Below, piece by piece: positions 9,517 through 17,828 of a stretch of DNA of 64,000 bases. The stretch comes from Claveliimonas acetigenes (GTDB lineage Bacteria > Bacillota > Clostridia > Lachnospirales > Lachnospiraceae). Position numbers and translations under genes: made by a program. The first letter of the stretch is position 1, and each line of letters begins with the position of its first letter. The stretch is from contig NZ_JAOQJU010000016.1 of the NCBI RefSeq assembly GCF_025567385.1, positions 3,692-67,691 of the forward strand, written 5' to 3'. The notes under the pieces were generated by a model that worked only from the letters and a program-made list of their open reading frames with translations, was not told where the DNA came from and searched no databases.

Positions 9517-11078
9517 TTACTTTCTCCCAAATTGTTTCACAATCTTTTCCACCATACTCTCTATGGAAGCTTTCTCTGCAACCTGAATCTGCATTCCGTA
9601 TTTTGCCGCTTCTACTGCCGTCTGTTCTCCGATACAGATTGCCTGTACCCTGTGTAAATCCAGATTCCCGGCAAATGTCTCTGCAAATCCTCTCACGGTA
9701 GAACCGCTGGTAAAAGTCACTGCATCAATTTCACCTGCCTGAAACATCTCCTTCAGCCTCTCCTGTAGGTGTTCCTGCTTCCTGTATACTGTCTCATAAA
9801 TTCCAATATCTTTTACTATTAATCCTGCTCTTTGCATGGGCGGAAGCAATTCCCCGGAACCTTCTCTGGCACGTAATACCAGCACCTGGCTCCCGGGCAC
9901 AGCCTTCTCTGCTACCAACTCTCCCAACGCCTGTGCGCAGTAAACCTTCGGAACTGCCTCCGGAAAAATTCCAAATTCAGAAAGCACCTCTTCTGTAGCA
10001 GAACCAATTGCTCCCACTTTCACTTCTGCAGGCTTTCTGAATAACCGCCGCACATCCATTCCCATTTCTCTTAACTGCGCAAAAAAAATACGAACCCCGG
10101 CAGGACTGGTGAACAAAAGCCATGCCTCCCGACCGGTTCTCCCAAATTCTTCCAAAGTTTCCTTAAATTCCCTCCCGGGAGGAATCGGACGGGTTTCAAT
10201 CGTCGGCAGCTCTATCACTTGCGCTCCAAGAGCGCGCAGGCTTACAGCAAATTCTGAACNNNNNNNNNNNNNNNNNNNNNNNNNNNNNNNNNNNNNNNNN
10301 NNNNNNNNNNNNNNNNNNNNNNNNNNNNNNNNNNNNNNNNNNNNNNNNNNNNNNNNNNNNNNNNNNNNNNNNNNNNNNNNNNNNNNNNNNNNNNNNNNNN
10401 NNNNNNNNNNNNNNNNNNNNNNNNNNNNNNNNNNNNNNNNNNNNNNNNNNNNNNNNNNNNNNNNNNNNNNNNNNNNNNNNNNNNNNNNNNNNNNNNNNNN
10501 NNNNNNNNNNNNNNNNNNNNNNNNNNNNNNNNNNNNNNNNNNNNNNNNNNNNNNNNNNNNNNNAGAAATACCAACGTACCTCCCGCGCGTACCAGCGCCT
10601 TGAAATCTATCTGCCTGCATCCATTTTCTCTCGGATGTGCCGTCACTACATGGAAAGAAGAGACAAAATCTCTGTGAGTAACAGGGATTCCCGCATAGGC
10701 AGGAACCGCCGACGCAGACGTGATACCCGGAACCACCTCAAAAGGAATTCCTTCTTCGGCAAGAAGTTCCAATTCTTCACCTCCTCTTCCAAAAATAAAA
10801 GGGTCGCCTCCCTTCAGGCGCACCACCTTTTTCCCTTGTTTTGCTTCCCGGAAAAGTATTTTGTTAATCTCCGTCTGCGAAACCGGATGATTTCCCGCTC
10901 GCTTTCCTGCATAAATCATCTGTTTACCCGGTGGAATCCGGCTTAAAATTTCCATACTGACTAAAGCATCATATACAATAACATCCGCTTCTTCCAGCAG
11001 CATTTTTGCCTTCAAGGTCAAAAGGCCTTCGTCTCCCGGCCCCGCTCCCACAAGCCACACTTTCCCTGTTTTACTCAT
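9517..11078 (-). CDS. Uroporphyrinogen-III C-methyltransferase / uroporphyrinogen-III synthase fusion, interrupted by assembly gap
   Basis: The 5' part (11078 down to 10564) encodes a CobA/SUMT domain: WLVGAGPGDEGLLTLKA at the N-terminus, VVRLKGGDPFIFGRGGEE and VVPGITSASAVPAYAGIPVTHR, the SAM-binding motifs. The 3' part (10259 down to 9517) encodes a HemD domain (SLRALGAQVIELPTIETRP, LLFTSPAGVRIF, AVTFTSGSTVRGF). The two are joined across a run of Ns. The frames on either side differ by one base, yet the N run has about the right length for the missing end of CobA and start of HemD, so a single fused ORF of about 520 residues with an inexact gap estimate is the best reading. The fusion is common in Clostridia. 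It closes uroporphyrinogen-III and methylates it to precorrin-2. The start overlaps hemC by 4 bases. Confidence 0.85.
10260..10563. other. Assembly gap (run of N)
   Basis: 304 undetermined bases within cobA-hemD. The flanking reading frames do not match, so the true gap length differs from 304 by a number that is not a multiple of three. Confidence 0.99.
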
Positions 11079-11977
11079 TTTTTGTCTGCCTCCTGTGCCT
11101 GTTTCTTCATGGATGCTGCCAGTCGCTCACCCAGGCCTTCCGCTTCTTCCTGATTTCCACAGATATTATCTGTAAAATAAGTCTCTGTCTCTTCTCTATA
11201 ATATAACCCTGTCAGAAGGAGTTCGTTTCCACTCCCTCTGGCATAAGCTGCCACCGGAGAAGTACAGCCTCCATCCAGAGCCTGTACAAACTGCCGCTCT
11301 GCTGCCGCCGCATATCTGCTGGCGGGATCATCCACTCCTTCCAGGAAAGCGTACGATTCTCCCTTACGCCCCTGTACTGCCAGAATTCCCTGTCCCGCTG
11401 CCGGGAGCATCTCTTCCACAGAAAAATACCTTCCCGCCACCGACTCCATTCCCAGTCTTCTAAGCCCCGCCGCCGCAAGGATTGTCCCGTCGTATCCTTC
11501 CGTTGAAAGCTTCTCAAGCCTTGTCTGCACATTACCGCGGATACTTCTGCATACTGCACGGGGATACATTTTCTGTATTTGAATTCCTCTTCTCCGGCTG
11601 GAAGTACCGATTACCGCCTCCTCCGGCAGCGAAGAAACGCCCGGTCTGTAAATCAGCACATCTCTTGGATCCTCCCGTTCTGAAAATGCAAGAATCGGAA
11701 GCTCTTCTGAGATTTCCATCGGCATATCCTTCAGACTATGTACGGAAATATCAATTTCCCCATTCAAAAGTGCCTGATCCAGCTCTTTTACAAATAAGCC
11801 TTTCCCGCCAATCTGCTCCAGGCTGCGTCCCAGGATCCTGTCTCCGGTAGTCTTCATAGTAATAATCTCTGTCTTAACTTCCGGGTGAAACCGTTCTATT
11901 TTCTGCCGGATAAATTCTGCCTGCGCTACGGCAAGCTTACTCTCCCGGCTTCCTATCCGAATCACAGATTGCATCAC
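11075..11977 (-). CDS. hemC: Porphobilinogen deaminase (hydroxymethylbilane synthase)
   Basis: 300 residues, normal for HemC. It polymerises four porphobilinogens on a dipyrromethane cofactor. Motifs are IRIGSRESKLAVAQAEFI at the N-terminus, DISVHSLKDMP near residue 80, VIGTSSRRRGIQIQ near residue 125, and ALDGGCTSPVAAYA, where the Cys is the cofactor attachment site. Start is GTG at 11977 or ATG at 11974, one codon apart; AAAGGA lies upstream. The 3' end overlaps cobA by 4 bases. hemA, hemL and hemB are not in this window, so the source of porphobilinogen is not visible here. Confidence 0.95.
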   Translation of the reverse strand: MMQSVIRIGSRESKLAVAQAEFIRQKIERFHPEVKTEIITMKTTGDRILGRSLEQIGGKGLFVKELDQALLNGEIDISVHSLKDMPMEISEELPILAFSEREDPRDVLIYRPGVSSLPEEAVIGTSSRRRGIQIQKMYPRAVCRSIRGNVQTRLEKLSTEGYDGTILAAAGLRRLGMESVAGRYFSVEEMLPAAGQGILAVQGRKGESYAFLEGVDDPASRYAAAAERQFVQALDGGCTSPVAAYARGSGNELLLTGLYYREETETYFTDNICGNQEEAEGLGERLAASMKKQAQEADKK

Positions 11978-12025
11978 GTCTTTTTCCTTTCCCTGTCATT
12001 ATTGTAAAACCTTGCTCTCAACAGA

Positions 12026-12796
12026 CTACATCGCTGCCCGTAAATGTTCCAGAAACAGATGCCGTATTCCTTTCATCTCGCCAAGTCCTTTTTCCATAAC
12101 CTCTATTTCATAACCTGCTTCCTCAAGCTTTGTCTTCCAGGACTCTCTTTCTCCCGCCATTGTCTTTCTGACATGGCTGCCCGCCGTAACCATCAAAGGC
12201 ATGATTGTTACTTTTTTATATTCTGCGACTCTAAGCTTCGTCATAACAGCTTCCAAATCAGGGAATCCCTCTGCCGTTCCAACCAACACCTGCGGATACC
12301 CCAGCAGATGAAAGGTATATTCCAGCGCCGGATATGCGGAATTGGCGTGATGTCCCGTCCCGTGTCCCATCAACACAAGTGCCTCATCCTCAGCAATTCT
12401 TACATTTTCCATAATCGTATGAACCACTTTTTTGTAATCCTCTGCATTACTTAGAAGCGGAGCGCTCACAGATACTTTTTCAAATCTGTCTTCATATTCT
12501 GTCAGGATTTTTCTCATATTGTCGTATTCCATCCCGTTAATTACATGTGAAGACTGAACTGCCAAAATCTTTACACCGTCCAAAGTCATGCGCTCCAGCG
12601 CCTCTTTCACATCAAGAACCGGTATCTGGTTCTTTTTCAACTTTTTAACAATCCGCTGACTGGTAAATGCACGGTAAATCTGATATTCCGGGAAATGTTC
12701 TTCTATATCCCGCTCCAGTGCCGCTATTGTTTTCTCCAATGCATCCATATGGCTGGTTCCGGGACCCGCAAGTAAAATTCCTTTCTTTTTTCCCAT
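12026..12796 (-). CDS. cbiK: Sirohydrochlorin chelatase of the anaerobic cobaltochelatase (CbiK) family
   Basis: 256 residues, the full CbiK length. It has the metal-site motif VLMGHGTGHHANSAYPALE near residues 142-160 (catalytic His) and the second His in MVTAGSHVRKTMAGE near residue 205, matching the two ligand positions known for Salmonella CbiK. CbiK inserts Co2+ into sirohydrochlorin in early-insertion cobalamin synthesis; homologues can also handle Fe2+ or Ni2+. As no other cobalamin genes follow, the metal used here (Fe for siroheme or Co) is open. It is first in the operon, behind AAGGAAGGA and a leader hairpin at 12819-12871. Confidence 0.92.
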   Translation of the reverse strand: MGKKKGILLAGPGTSHMDALEKTIAALERDIEEHFPEYQIYRAFTSQRIVKKLKKNQIPVLDVKEALERMTLDGVKILAVQSSHVINGMEYDNMRKILTEYEDRFEKVSVSAPLLSNAEDYKKVVHTIMENVRIAEDEALVLMGHGTGHHANSAYPALEYTFHLLGYPQVLVGTAEGFPDLEAVMTKLRVAEYKKVTIMPLMVTAGSHVRKTMAGERESWKTKLEEAGYEIEVMEKGLGEMKGIRHLFLEHLRAAM

Positions 12797-12818
12797 ATCC
12801 GTCCTTCCTTTTATTTAT

Positions 12819-12871
12819 ACAGGGAAGAGGCTGCACCATCTGTTATTTTCCGGTGAAGAACTCTTCCCTGT
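12819..12871 (-). promoter_or_regulatory. Perfect 11-bp leader hairpin before the cbiK operon
   Basis: ACAGGGAAGAG (12819-12829) is exactly complementary to CTCTTCCCTGT (12861-12871), with a 31-base loop holding an inner CACC/GGTG pair. In the direction of cbiK transcription it has no U-tract and is followed directly by the ribosome-binding region, ending about 23 bases before the ATG. It is better read as a structured leader than as a terminator of the upstream protease gene, though it could also protect an mRNA end. No known riboswitch class was recognised. Confidence 0.55.
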
Positions 12872-12900
12872 TATTTTGCAGTCACGAATATTCTACTGCG

Positions 12901-15111
12901 TTATTTTGCTACATTTTCTATAAATCTCATAATAATAGTCGCACATTCTGCACGTGTTGCATTCCCCAATGGATCGAGTACGGTTCCGTTATCTTTACCG
13001 GAAATAATTTTATTTCCTACCGCCCATTCCATCGCTTCCTTCGCATACGCTGTCACACTTGCCGCATCACTAAAATTGCTGATATCCGCCGGAGCTTCCG
13101 ATTCATACTTTTTATATTGCGCGTAACGGTACATCATCACCGCCATCTGCTCGCGGTTAATATTGTCAGACGGTCCAAATCTGCCGGAATCACTATAGCC
13201 GGTAACTACCCCCGTATCAGCGGCCCAAAGAACTGAAGATGTAAACCATGCTCCATACGGGACATCCGGGAATATGGCCTTATACATCACTTCGGGCGTA
13301 TCATTCATTCTATAGAGAATCGTCGTAAAATGTGCGCGCGCCAACGGATCATTCGTTCCAAAACAGGTATCATTAAGCCCTGTCATCAAACCATTCGTAT
13401 AATTATAATACACCGCATCATAATACCATTCTGTTTCCACAACATCTTCAAACGGCAGTTTTACCGGTTCCGGGTCGGGTGTCGGCTCTGGATCCGGCGT
13501 TGGTGTCGGGTCAGGCGTTGGATCTGGGTCGGGTGTCGGCTCTGGATCCGGGTCGGGTGTCGGATCCGGATCGGGATCGGGATCTGGCTCTGATACCTTC
13601 TCCAGCTCCTTAATTGCCTTCTGTAAGGCTTCTGTCTGTTCATCAACTACAGCCTGGTTTTCCTCATCCGGAACATTTTCCAACAGTTCTTTTGCTTTCG
13701 TAAGCTCATCCGCAACCTTCTTCCAGGACTCTTGGGTATATTCCGCCTCTGCAAGCTCTTCCGCTGCGTCCACTGCATTTTTAAGCCCACTCACATCTGC
13801 AGGTATCGGTTCTGGATCCGGTACTAAATCCGGGTCAAAATTCTCATCATGGTAAGTATCAGGGATCTCACTGTCCCAAGGAGACGGTAAAGTTGTATCC
13901 GGTAAAATTTTTTCAAATACCGCATAAGTCTGCGGATCGTACTGACGCAGCTCTTCTCTGGTATTTACCGGGCTGCGCACACCGTCCTGCCAGTTCGGCG
14001 CTTCATCCATTACATTAAACCAAATGGTACACATCGTGGCAAAGAATTCATCTGCATTAGAAATAGCATAAGTATTCGGCCAAAGATTATTCTCTACCGC
14101 ATGATTATACGCTGCAAGGAACTCATTACTTAAGGTCTTGTCTTCCAGAAGATCCATTCCCACAGACTTTACACAGTGTCCGAATTCATGGATCAGTATA
14201 TTTTCATTGGTATACATAGTATTCAGATACCAATCGCTTGTATTATTCCTGGTACGGATAATATTCTGTTCTGCAATGGAAGATACGCAGTTATTGTAGG
14301 GACTTCCGCCATATCCTTCCACATCGTACATTTCCTTATTAAACCAATAGCGGTGTTCCGGTATCAGATATACATTCTGGTGCGGGCTGTACACCGCCAG
14401 AGAACAGTTATATGCCTTCATGTTCGCCGCAATACCATTCTCTGTCTTTCCCAGCATAATATCAATCTGCTCCGCAGCCTTTTCAAGGGAAGAATAGGCA
14501 ACACTGCCATCAGCTTTCACCACAATGCCGGTCTCTGACACAACAGACTGTGTATAAAAGCTCATATATGGGATATTCGTATAGACTGCATCCTGGGCGC
14601 TTTTTCCGTTTTGGTCCTTAATCGTTGCCCCTGACACTTCCAGCGTCAGCCCTTTAGAAATATCAATCGTTCCACTAAAATAAATGCTTGACATGTGCAG
14701 ATTTTCGTCCAGCCTTGCCATGCTTTGGGCGTCTGTCGCAGCAATTTCCTGATTCTCTTTGTCAAAATAGAGGGTATTTGTAAGTTCCCCGTAATACTCG
14801 TAATACTCATTTTTTCTTTCCAGAGTAATTTTTGTATCACCATTTTTTAAAACGAAATTATCCACATCTATCGCTTCATTTTCGTCCACATATCTGTCCC
14901 AGTAGATTTCCAAAAAGTTTCCTTCTGTCAAGACGCGGATTTTTACAATGCGCGGTCCGTCATAATCTTCCGCAGCATTCACATTACCGTCCTCATCCAC
15001 GGCAAATGTCGGAGTACTTTCTGCCGCCTCCACGGACTGTGCCGGCAGGAAACTTCCTGCCAACAGGCTGGTTACCAGAACCACTGCCCATAACTTCATT
15101 AATTTTCTCAC
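12901..15111 (-). CDS. Secreted HExxH zinc metalloprotease with FIVAR, Asp-Pro linker and three SLH domains
   Basis: 736 residues from a GTG start at 15111, chosen because AAAGGAGG lies 7 bases upstream and the product then begins MRKLMKLWAVVLV, a clean signal peptide ending near AQSVEA. A longer in-frame ATG at 15144 lies 10 bases from the -10 box and has no RBS. The catalytic region has IHEFGH (His308, Glu309, His312) and a probable third ligand in ISNADEFFA (Glu355), a gluzincin-type arrangement with spacing like anthrax-lethal-factor/Pro-Pro endopeptidase relatives, though the family was not identified with certainty. Then come a FIVAR-like helical module (~residues 445-500), a Pro/Asp-rich linker (~507-552) and three SLH motifs. 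It is predicted to be wall-anchored and to act outside the cell; the substrate is unknown. Confidence 0.85.
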   Translation of the reverse strand: MRKLMKLWAVVLVTSLLAGSFLPAQSVEAAESTPTFAVDEDGNVNAAEDYDGPRIVKIRVLTEGNFLEIYWDRYVDENEAIDVDNFVLKNGDTKITLERKNEYYEYYGELTNTLYFDKENQEIAATDAQSMARLDENLHMSSIYFSGTIDISKGLTLEVSGATIKDQNGKSAQDAVYTNIPYMSFYTQSVVSETGIVVKADGSVAYSSLEKAAEQIDIMLGKTENGIAANMKAYNCSLAVYSPHQNVYLIPEHRYWFNKEMYDVEGYGGSPYNNCVSSIAEQNIIRTRNNTSDWYLNTMYTNENILIHEFGHCVKSVGMDLLEDKTLSNEFLAAYNHAVENNLWPNTYAISNADEFFATMCTIWFNVMDEAPNWQDGVRSPVNTREELRQYDPQTYAVFEKILPDTTLPSPWDSEIPDTYHDENFDPDLVPDPEPIPADVSGLKNAVDAAEELAEAEYTQESWKKVADELTKAKELLENVPDEENQAVVDEQTEALQKAIKELEKVSEPDPDPDPDPTPDPDPEPTPDPDPTPDPTPTPDPEPTPDPEPVKLPFEDVVETEWYYDAVYYNYTNGLMTGLNDTCFGTNDPLARAHFTTILYRMNDTPEVMYKAIFPDVPYGAWFTSSVLWAADTGVVTGYSDSGRFGPSDNINREQMAVMMYRYAQYKKYESEAPADISNFSDAASVTAYAKEAMEWAVGNKIISGKDNGTVLDPLGNATRAECATIIMRFIENVAK
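13455..13590 (-). repeat. Coding minisatellite for the Asp-Pro-Thr/Glu linker
   Basis: Short repeats of the GGATCCGGxTCGGGTGT type on the plus strand encode alternating DP, EP and TP dipeptides. It forms an extended rod between the FIVAR module and the SLH anchor. The low complexity makes length variation between strains likely. Confidence 0.8.
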
Positions 15112-15153
15112 TTGCGTTCCTCCTTTACGTAATTTCGATTTCAATATGCATAA

Positions 15154-15182
15154 ATTATACCACGCACACTACTGCACCACAA
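15154..15182 (-). promoter_or_regulatory. Promoter of the SLH metalloprotease gene
   Basis: A perfect -10 TATAAT (15154-15159) with the extended TGG immediately upstream, a 17-base spacer, and a weak -35 TTGTGG (15177-15182). It sits just past the kbl terminator and about 43 bases before the GTG start. Confidence 0.75.
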
Positions 15183-15188
15183 CAAAAA

Positions 15189-15229
15189 GATTGCGCTATG
15201 CAGCCGGATTATCTCTGCATAGCGCAATC
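15189..15229 (-). terminator. Intrinsic terminator of tdh-kbl
   Basis: 15-bp perfect stem (GATTGCGCTATGCAG at 15189-15203 with its complement at 15215-15229), 11-base loop, followed on the minus strand by TTTTTGTTG. It lies 14 bases after the kbl stop codon. Confidence 0.92.
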
Positions 15230-15243
15230 ACTTATCCCGTATT

Positions 15244-16443
15244 TTATTCAGCTTTCATTTCTTCTCTTACTTCCTTGAAACACTGCACAATAAAATCTAT
15301 ATCTTCCTTCGTATGGCTTGCACATACCTGCGTACGGATTCTTGCTTTTCCCTTCGGCACTACCGGATAGGAGAAAGCTACCACATACACACCTTTGTCC
15401 ATCATACGCTTTGCAAATTCTGCCGCTGTCTTTTCATCATACAGCATAACCGGCACACAGGGATGAGTTCCCGGAATAATGTCAAACCCATTATCTACCA
15501 GCTTTTTGCGATAATAAGCAGTCACTTCTTCCAAATGATCGCGCAACTTTGTGCTCTCATCCAGCATATCAAACAGCTCGATGCTTGCGCCTGCAATTGC
15601 CGGTGCAAGGGAATTGGAAAACAGGTACGGACGGCTTCTCTGGCGAAGAAGATCAATAATCTCCTTACGTCCTGATGTATAGCCGCCGGATGCTCCGCCC
15701 AGCGCTTTGCCTAAGGTTCCCGTGATAATGTCAACTCGTCCCTGAACACCACAATACTCCGGAGTACCCCTGCCTGTCTTTCCTACAAATCCCACTGCAT
15801 GGCTGTCATCTACCATTACCAGTGCATGATACTTATCTGCCAGGTCGCACACTCCCTTTAGGTTGCAGATGATTCCATCCATAGAGAACACCCCATCTGT
15901 CGCAATCAGCTTGATTCTCGCGCCTGCTTCATCTGCCGCCTTAAGCTGTGCCTCAAGGTCTTCCATATTATTATTCTTATAACGGAACCTTTTTGCTTTA
16001 CACAGACGAACGCCGTCGATAATAGAAGCGTGATTTAATTCATCACTGATGACCGCATCATCCGCCGTAAGAAGTGTCTCAAACAATCCTCCGTTAGCAT
16101 CAAAACAGGAAGAGTAAAGGATGGTATCATCCGTTCCCAAAAAATCAGAAATCTTCTTCTCTAATTTCTTGTGAATGTCCTGTGTTCCGCAGATAAAACG
16201 AACAGAGGCAACGCCATACCCTTTCTCATCATAGGTACGCTTCGCAGCTTCAATCAGCCGGGGATTGTCTCCCAACCCAAGATAGTTATTGGCACACATA
16301 CAGAGAAGCTCTCTTCCGTCCTCCATCTTTACTCTTGCTCCCTGTGGGGACACAAAAGGCGCTTCACCTTTAAAAAGGCCCGCATCTTTAATATCCTCTA
16401 CTTCCTTTGCATAAATATTTAAAATATCATCTTTTCTTTCCAT
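15244..16443 (-). CDS. kbl: Glycine C-acetyltransferase (2-amino-3-ketobutyrate CoA ligase)
   Basis: 399-residue PLP enzyme that cleaves 2-amino-3-ketobutyrate with CoA into glycine and acetyl-CoA, the second step of threonine catabolism. Family features are NNYLGLGDNPRL, SVRFICGTQDIH, the PLP-region DDSHAVGFVGKTGRGTPE and ITGTLGKALGGASGGYTSG with the Schiff-base Lys. Start is set at ATG 16443 (GGAAGG 9 bases upstream) rather than the TTG at 16452. It is 25 bases downstream of tdh in a clear two-gene operon. Close AOS-family relatives such as KAPA synthase are excluded by the tdh context. Confidence 0.95.
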   Translation of the reverse strand: MERKDDILNIYAKEVEDIKDAGLFKGEAPFVSPQGARVKMEDGRELLCMCANNYLGLGDNPRLIEAAKRTYDEKGYGVASVRFICGTQDIHKKLEKKISDFLGTDDTILYSSCFDANGGLFETLLTADDAVISDELNHASIIDGVRLCKAKRFRYKNNNMEDLEAQLKAADEAGARIKLIATDGVFSMDGIICNLKGVCDLADKYHALVMVDDSHAVGFVGKTGRGTPEYCGVQGRVDIITGTLGKALGGASGGYTSGRKEIIDLLRQRSRPYLFSNSLAPAIAGASIELFDMLDESTKLRDHLEEVTAYYRKKLVDNGFDIIPGTHPCVPVMLYDEKTAAEFAKRMMDKGVYVVAFSYPVVPKGKARIRTQVCASHTKEDIDFIVQCFKEVREEMKAE

Positions 16444-16468
16444 CGGTATCAACCTTCCTTCTTCTCTC

Positions 16469-17533
16469 TTAATCGTTCACATGTGCCCAGTCCAGGATTA
16501 CTTTTCCTGACATACCGGAAATCATTGCCTCGAAACCTTTTTCATAGTCTTTGATGTCGAAGTGATGTGTGATAATCGGCGAAATATCCAGTCCTGCCTG
16601 GAGCATGGTTGACATCTTATACCAGGTATCCCACACCTTTCTTCCATAAATACCGCGGAGATTCAATCCGTTGAAAATAACCGTCTCCAAATCTACCTTC
16701 GCATCCGCTCTCTGCAGTCCAAGCAACGCGATATTTCCCCCGTGCTTCATATTGTGAATCATATCGTGAAGACCTGCCTGAGAACCGGACATCTCGAGCC
16801 CTACGTCAAACCCTTCCGTCATCCCAATCGCTTTCATAACTTCCGGAAGCGTCTCTTCTTTCAGATTAACCGTTCTGGTAGCGCCAAGCTTTTCTGCCAG
16901 CTCCAGACGGTATGGGTTCAAATCCGTTACCACAACATGTCTTGCCCCTGAGAATTTGGCAATTGCAGCCGCCATACATCCAATTGGCCCGGCTCCCGCG
17001 ATCAATACGTCTTCCCCAAGCATATCATAAGAAAGAGCCGTATGGGTAGCATTTCCAAACGGATCAAAAATTGCGTACATCTCCTCCGGGATATTCGGAT
17101 TACACGGCCACACATTCGAAGATGGAATGACCAGATATTCTGCAAATGCACCACTTCTGTTCACGCCGACTCCTTTTGCATCCTTGCAGTTCTCTTTATG
17201 GCCTTCCAGACAGTTCCTGCATTTTCCACAGGTAATATGTCCTTCGCCGGACACCAGGTCGCCCGGCTTAAATCCCTGTACGCCGGGACCTACCTCTGCA
17301 ACCTCTCCCACATATTCATGTCCGGCCGTAAGCCCTATCGGAATCGTATGCTGCGCCCAGTCATTCCACTGATAGATGTGTACATCCGTCCCACAGATTG
17401 CCGTCTTATGAATCTTAATCTTCACATCATTCGGCCCCACTTCCGGAACCGGGACTCTCTTCATCCACAGCCCTTCTTCCGGTTTCTCTTTCACAAGCGC
17501 CCACATCATACCATCATTTTTCATTTCTCCCAT
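16469..17533 (-). CDS. tdh: L-threonine 3-dehydrogenase
   Basis: 354-residue zinc-dependent medium-chain dehydrogenase oxidising L-threonine to 2-amino-3-ketobutyrate with NAD+. It has the catalytic Cys in TAICGTDVHIYQWNDW, GHEYVGEVAEVGPGV, the structural-zinc cysteines CGKCRNCLEGHKENC, Rossmann GAGPIGCMAAA, and TDLNPYRLELA. The product feeds Kbl directly. AGGAGG is 8-9 bases before the ATG. The gene is divergent from the Ser/Thr importer sstT across about 295 bases, so import and catabolism may share control. Confidence 0.96.
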   Translation of the reverse strand: MGEMKNDGMMWALVKEKPEEGLWMKRVPVPEVGPNDVKIKIHKTAICGTDVHIYQWNDWAQHTIPIGLTAGHEYVGEVAEVGPGVQGFKPGDLVSGEGHITCGKCRNCLEGHKENCKDAKGVGVNRSGAFAEYLVIPSSNVWPCNPNIPEEMYAIFDPFGNATHTALSYDMLGEDVLIAGAGPIGCMAAAIAKFSGARHVVVTDLNPYRLELAEKLGATRTVNLKEETLPEVMKAIGMTEGFDVGLEMSGSQAGLHDMIHNMKHGGNIALLGLQRADAKVDLETVIFNGLNLRGIYGRKVWDTWYKMSTMLQAGLDISPIITHHFDIKDYEKGFEAMISGMSGKVILDWAHVND

Positions 17534-17634
17534 TGGTCTTTTCCTCCCAAATCACCGCCATCTTCCCCTGATGGCTATTTTTTATCCTTACTTCTGTTCC
17601 AAACGCCTCCTTACACGTTCGTCACTGTATAAAT

Positions 17635-17663
17635 AGTATAGCATTCTTAAGAACCCCATACAA
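17635..17663 (-). promoter_or_regulatory. Probable tdh-kbl promoter
   Basis: -10 TATACT (17635-17640), 17-base spacer, weak -35 TTGTAT (17658-17663), about 100 bases upstream of the tdh ATG. The leader contains a short GCCATC/GATGGC hairpin (17557-17575) near the RBS. Confidence 0.5.
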
Positions 17664-17746
17664 TCTATTTTTTACTTTATGCAGTGATTTTTTACAAAAA
17701 AATTCCTATTTTTCATTTTTTATATGGCATTATTTACAAAGATATG

Positions 17747-17763
17747 CGATAATACCATTATCG
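17747..17763. promoter_or_regulatory. Perfect palindrome in the tdh/sstT divergent region
   Basis: CGATAAT-ACC-ATTATCG, a 7-bp perfect inverted repeat with a 3-base centre, lies between the divergent threonine catabolism and transport genes. It has the size of a dimeric repressor operator. No regulator gene is adjacent, so this is a candidate site only. Confidence 0.4.
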
Positions 17764-17791
17764 GGGAAAACAAAATGAGAAAGAGAGGAGA

Positions 17792-17818
17792 GCAGATATA
17801 TCCCGTAAATATATCTGC
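17792..17818 (+). promoter_or_regulatory. Hairpin between SD and start codon of sstT
   Basis: GCAGATATAT (17792-17801) pairs perfectly with ATATATCTGC (17809-17818) around a 7-base loop. GGAG at 17787-17790 lies just before it and the preferred ATG (17829) lies 10 bases after it. Folding would bring the SD to a normal effective distance of about 11 bases from the ATG. Confidence 0.5.
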
Positions 17819-17828
17819 AAAAATTGGT

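Noticed and set aside
12819..12871. Reading the hairpin as an intrinsic terminator of the SLH protease gene
   Set aside because: On the minus strand it is followed by ATAAATAAAAGGAAGG, the cbiK RBS region, with no U-tract.
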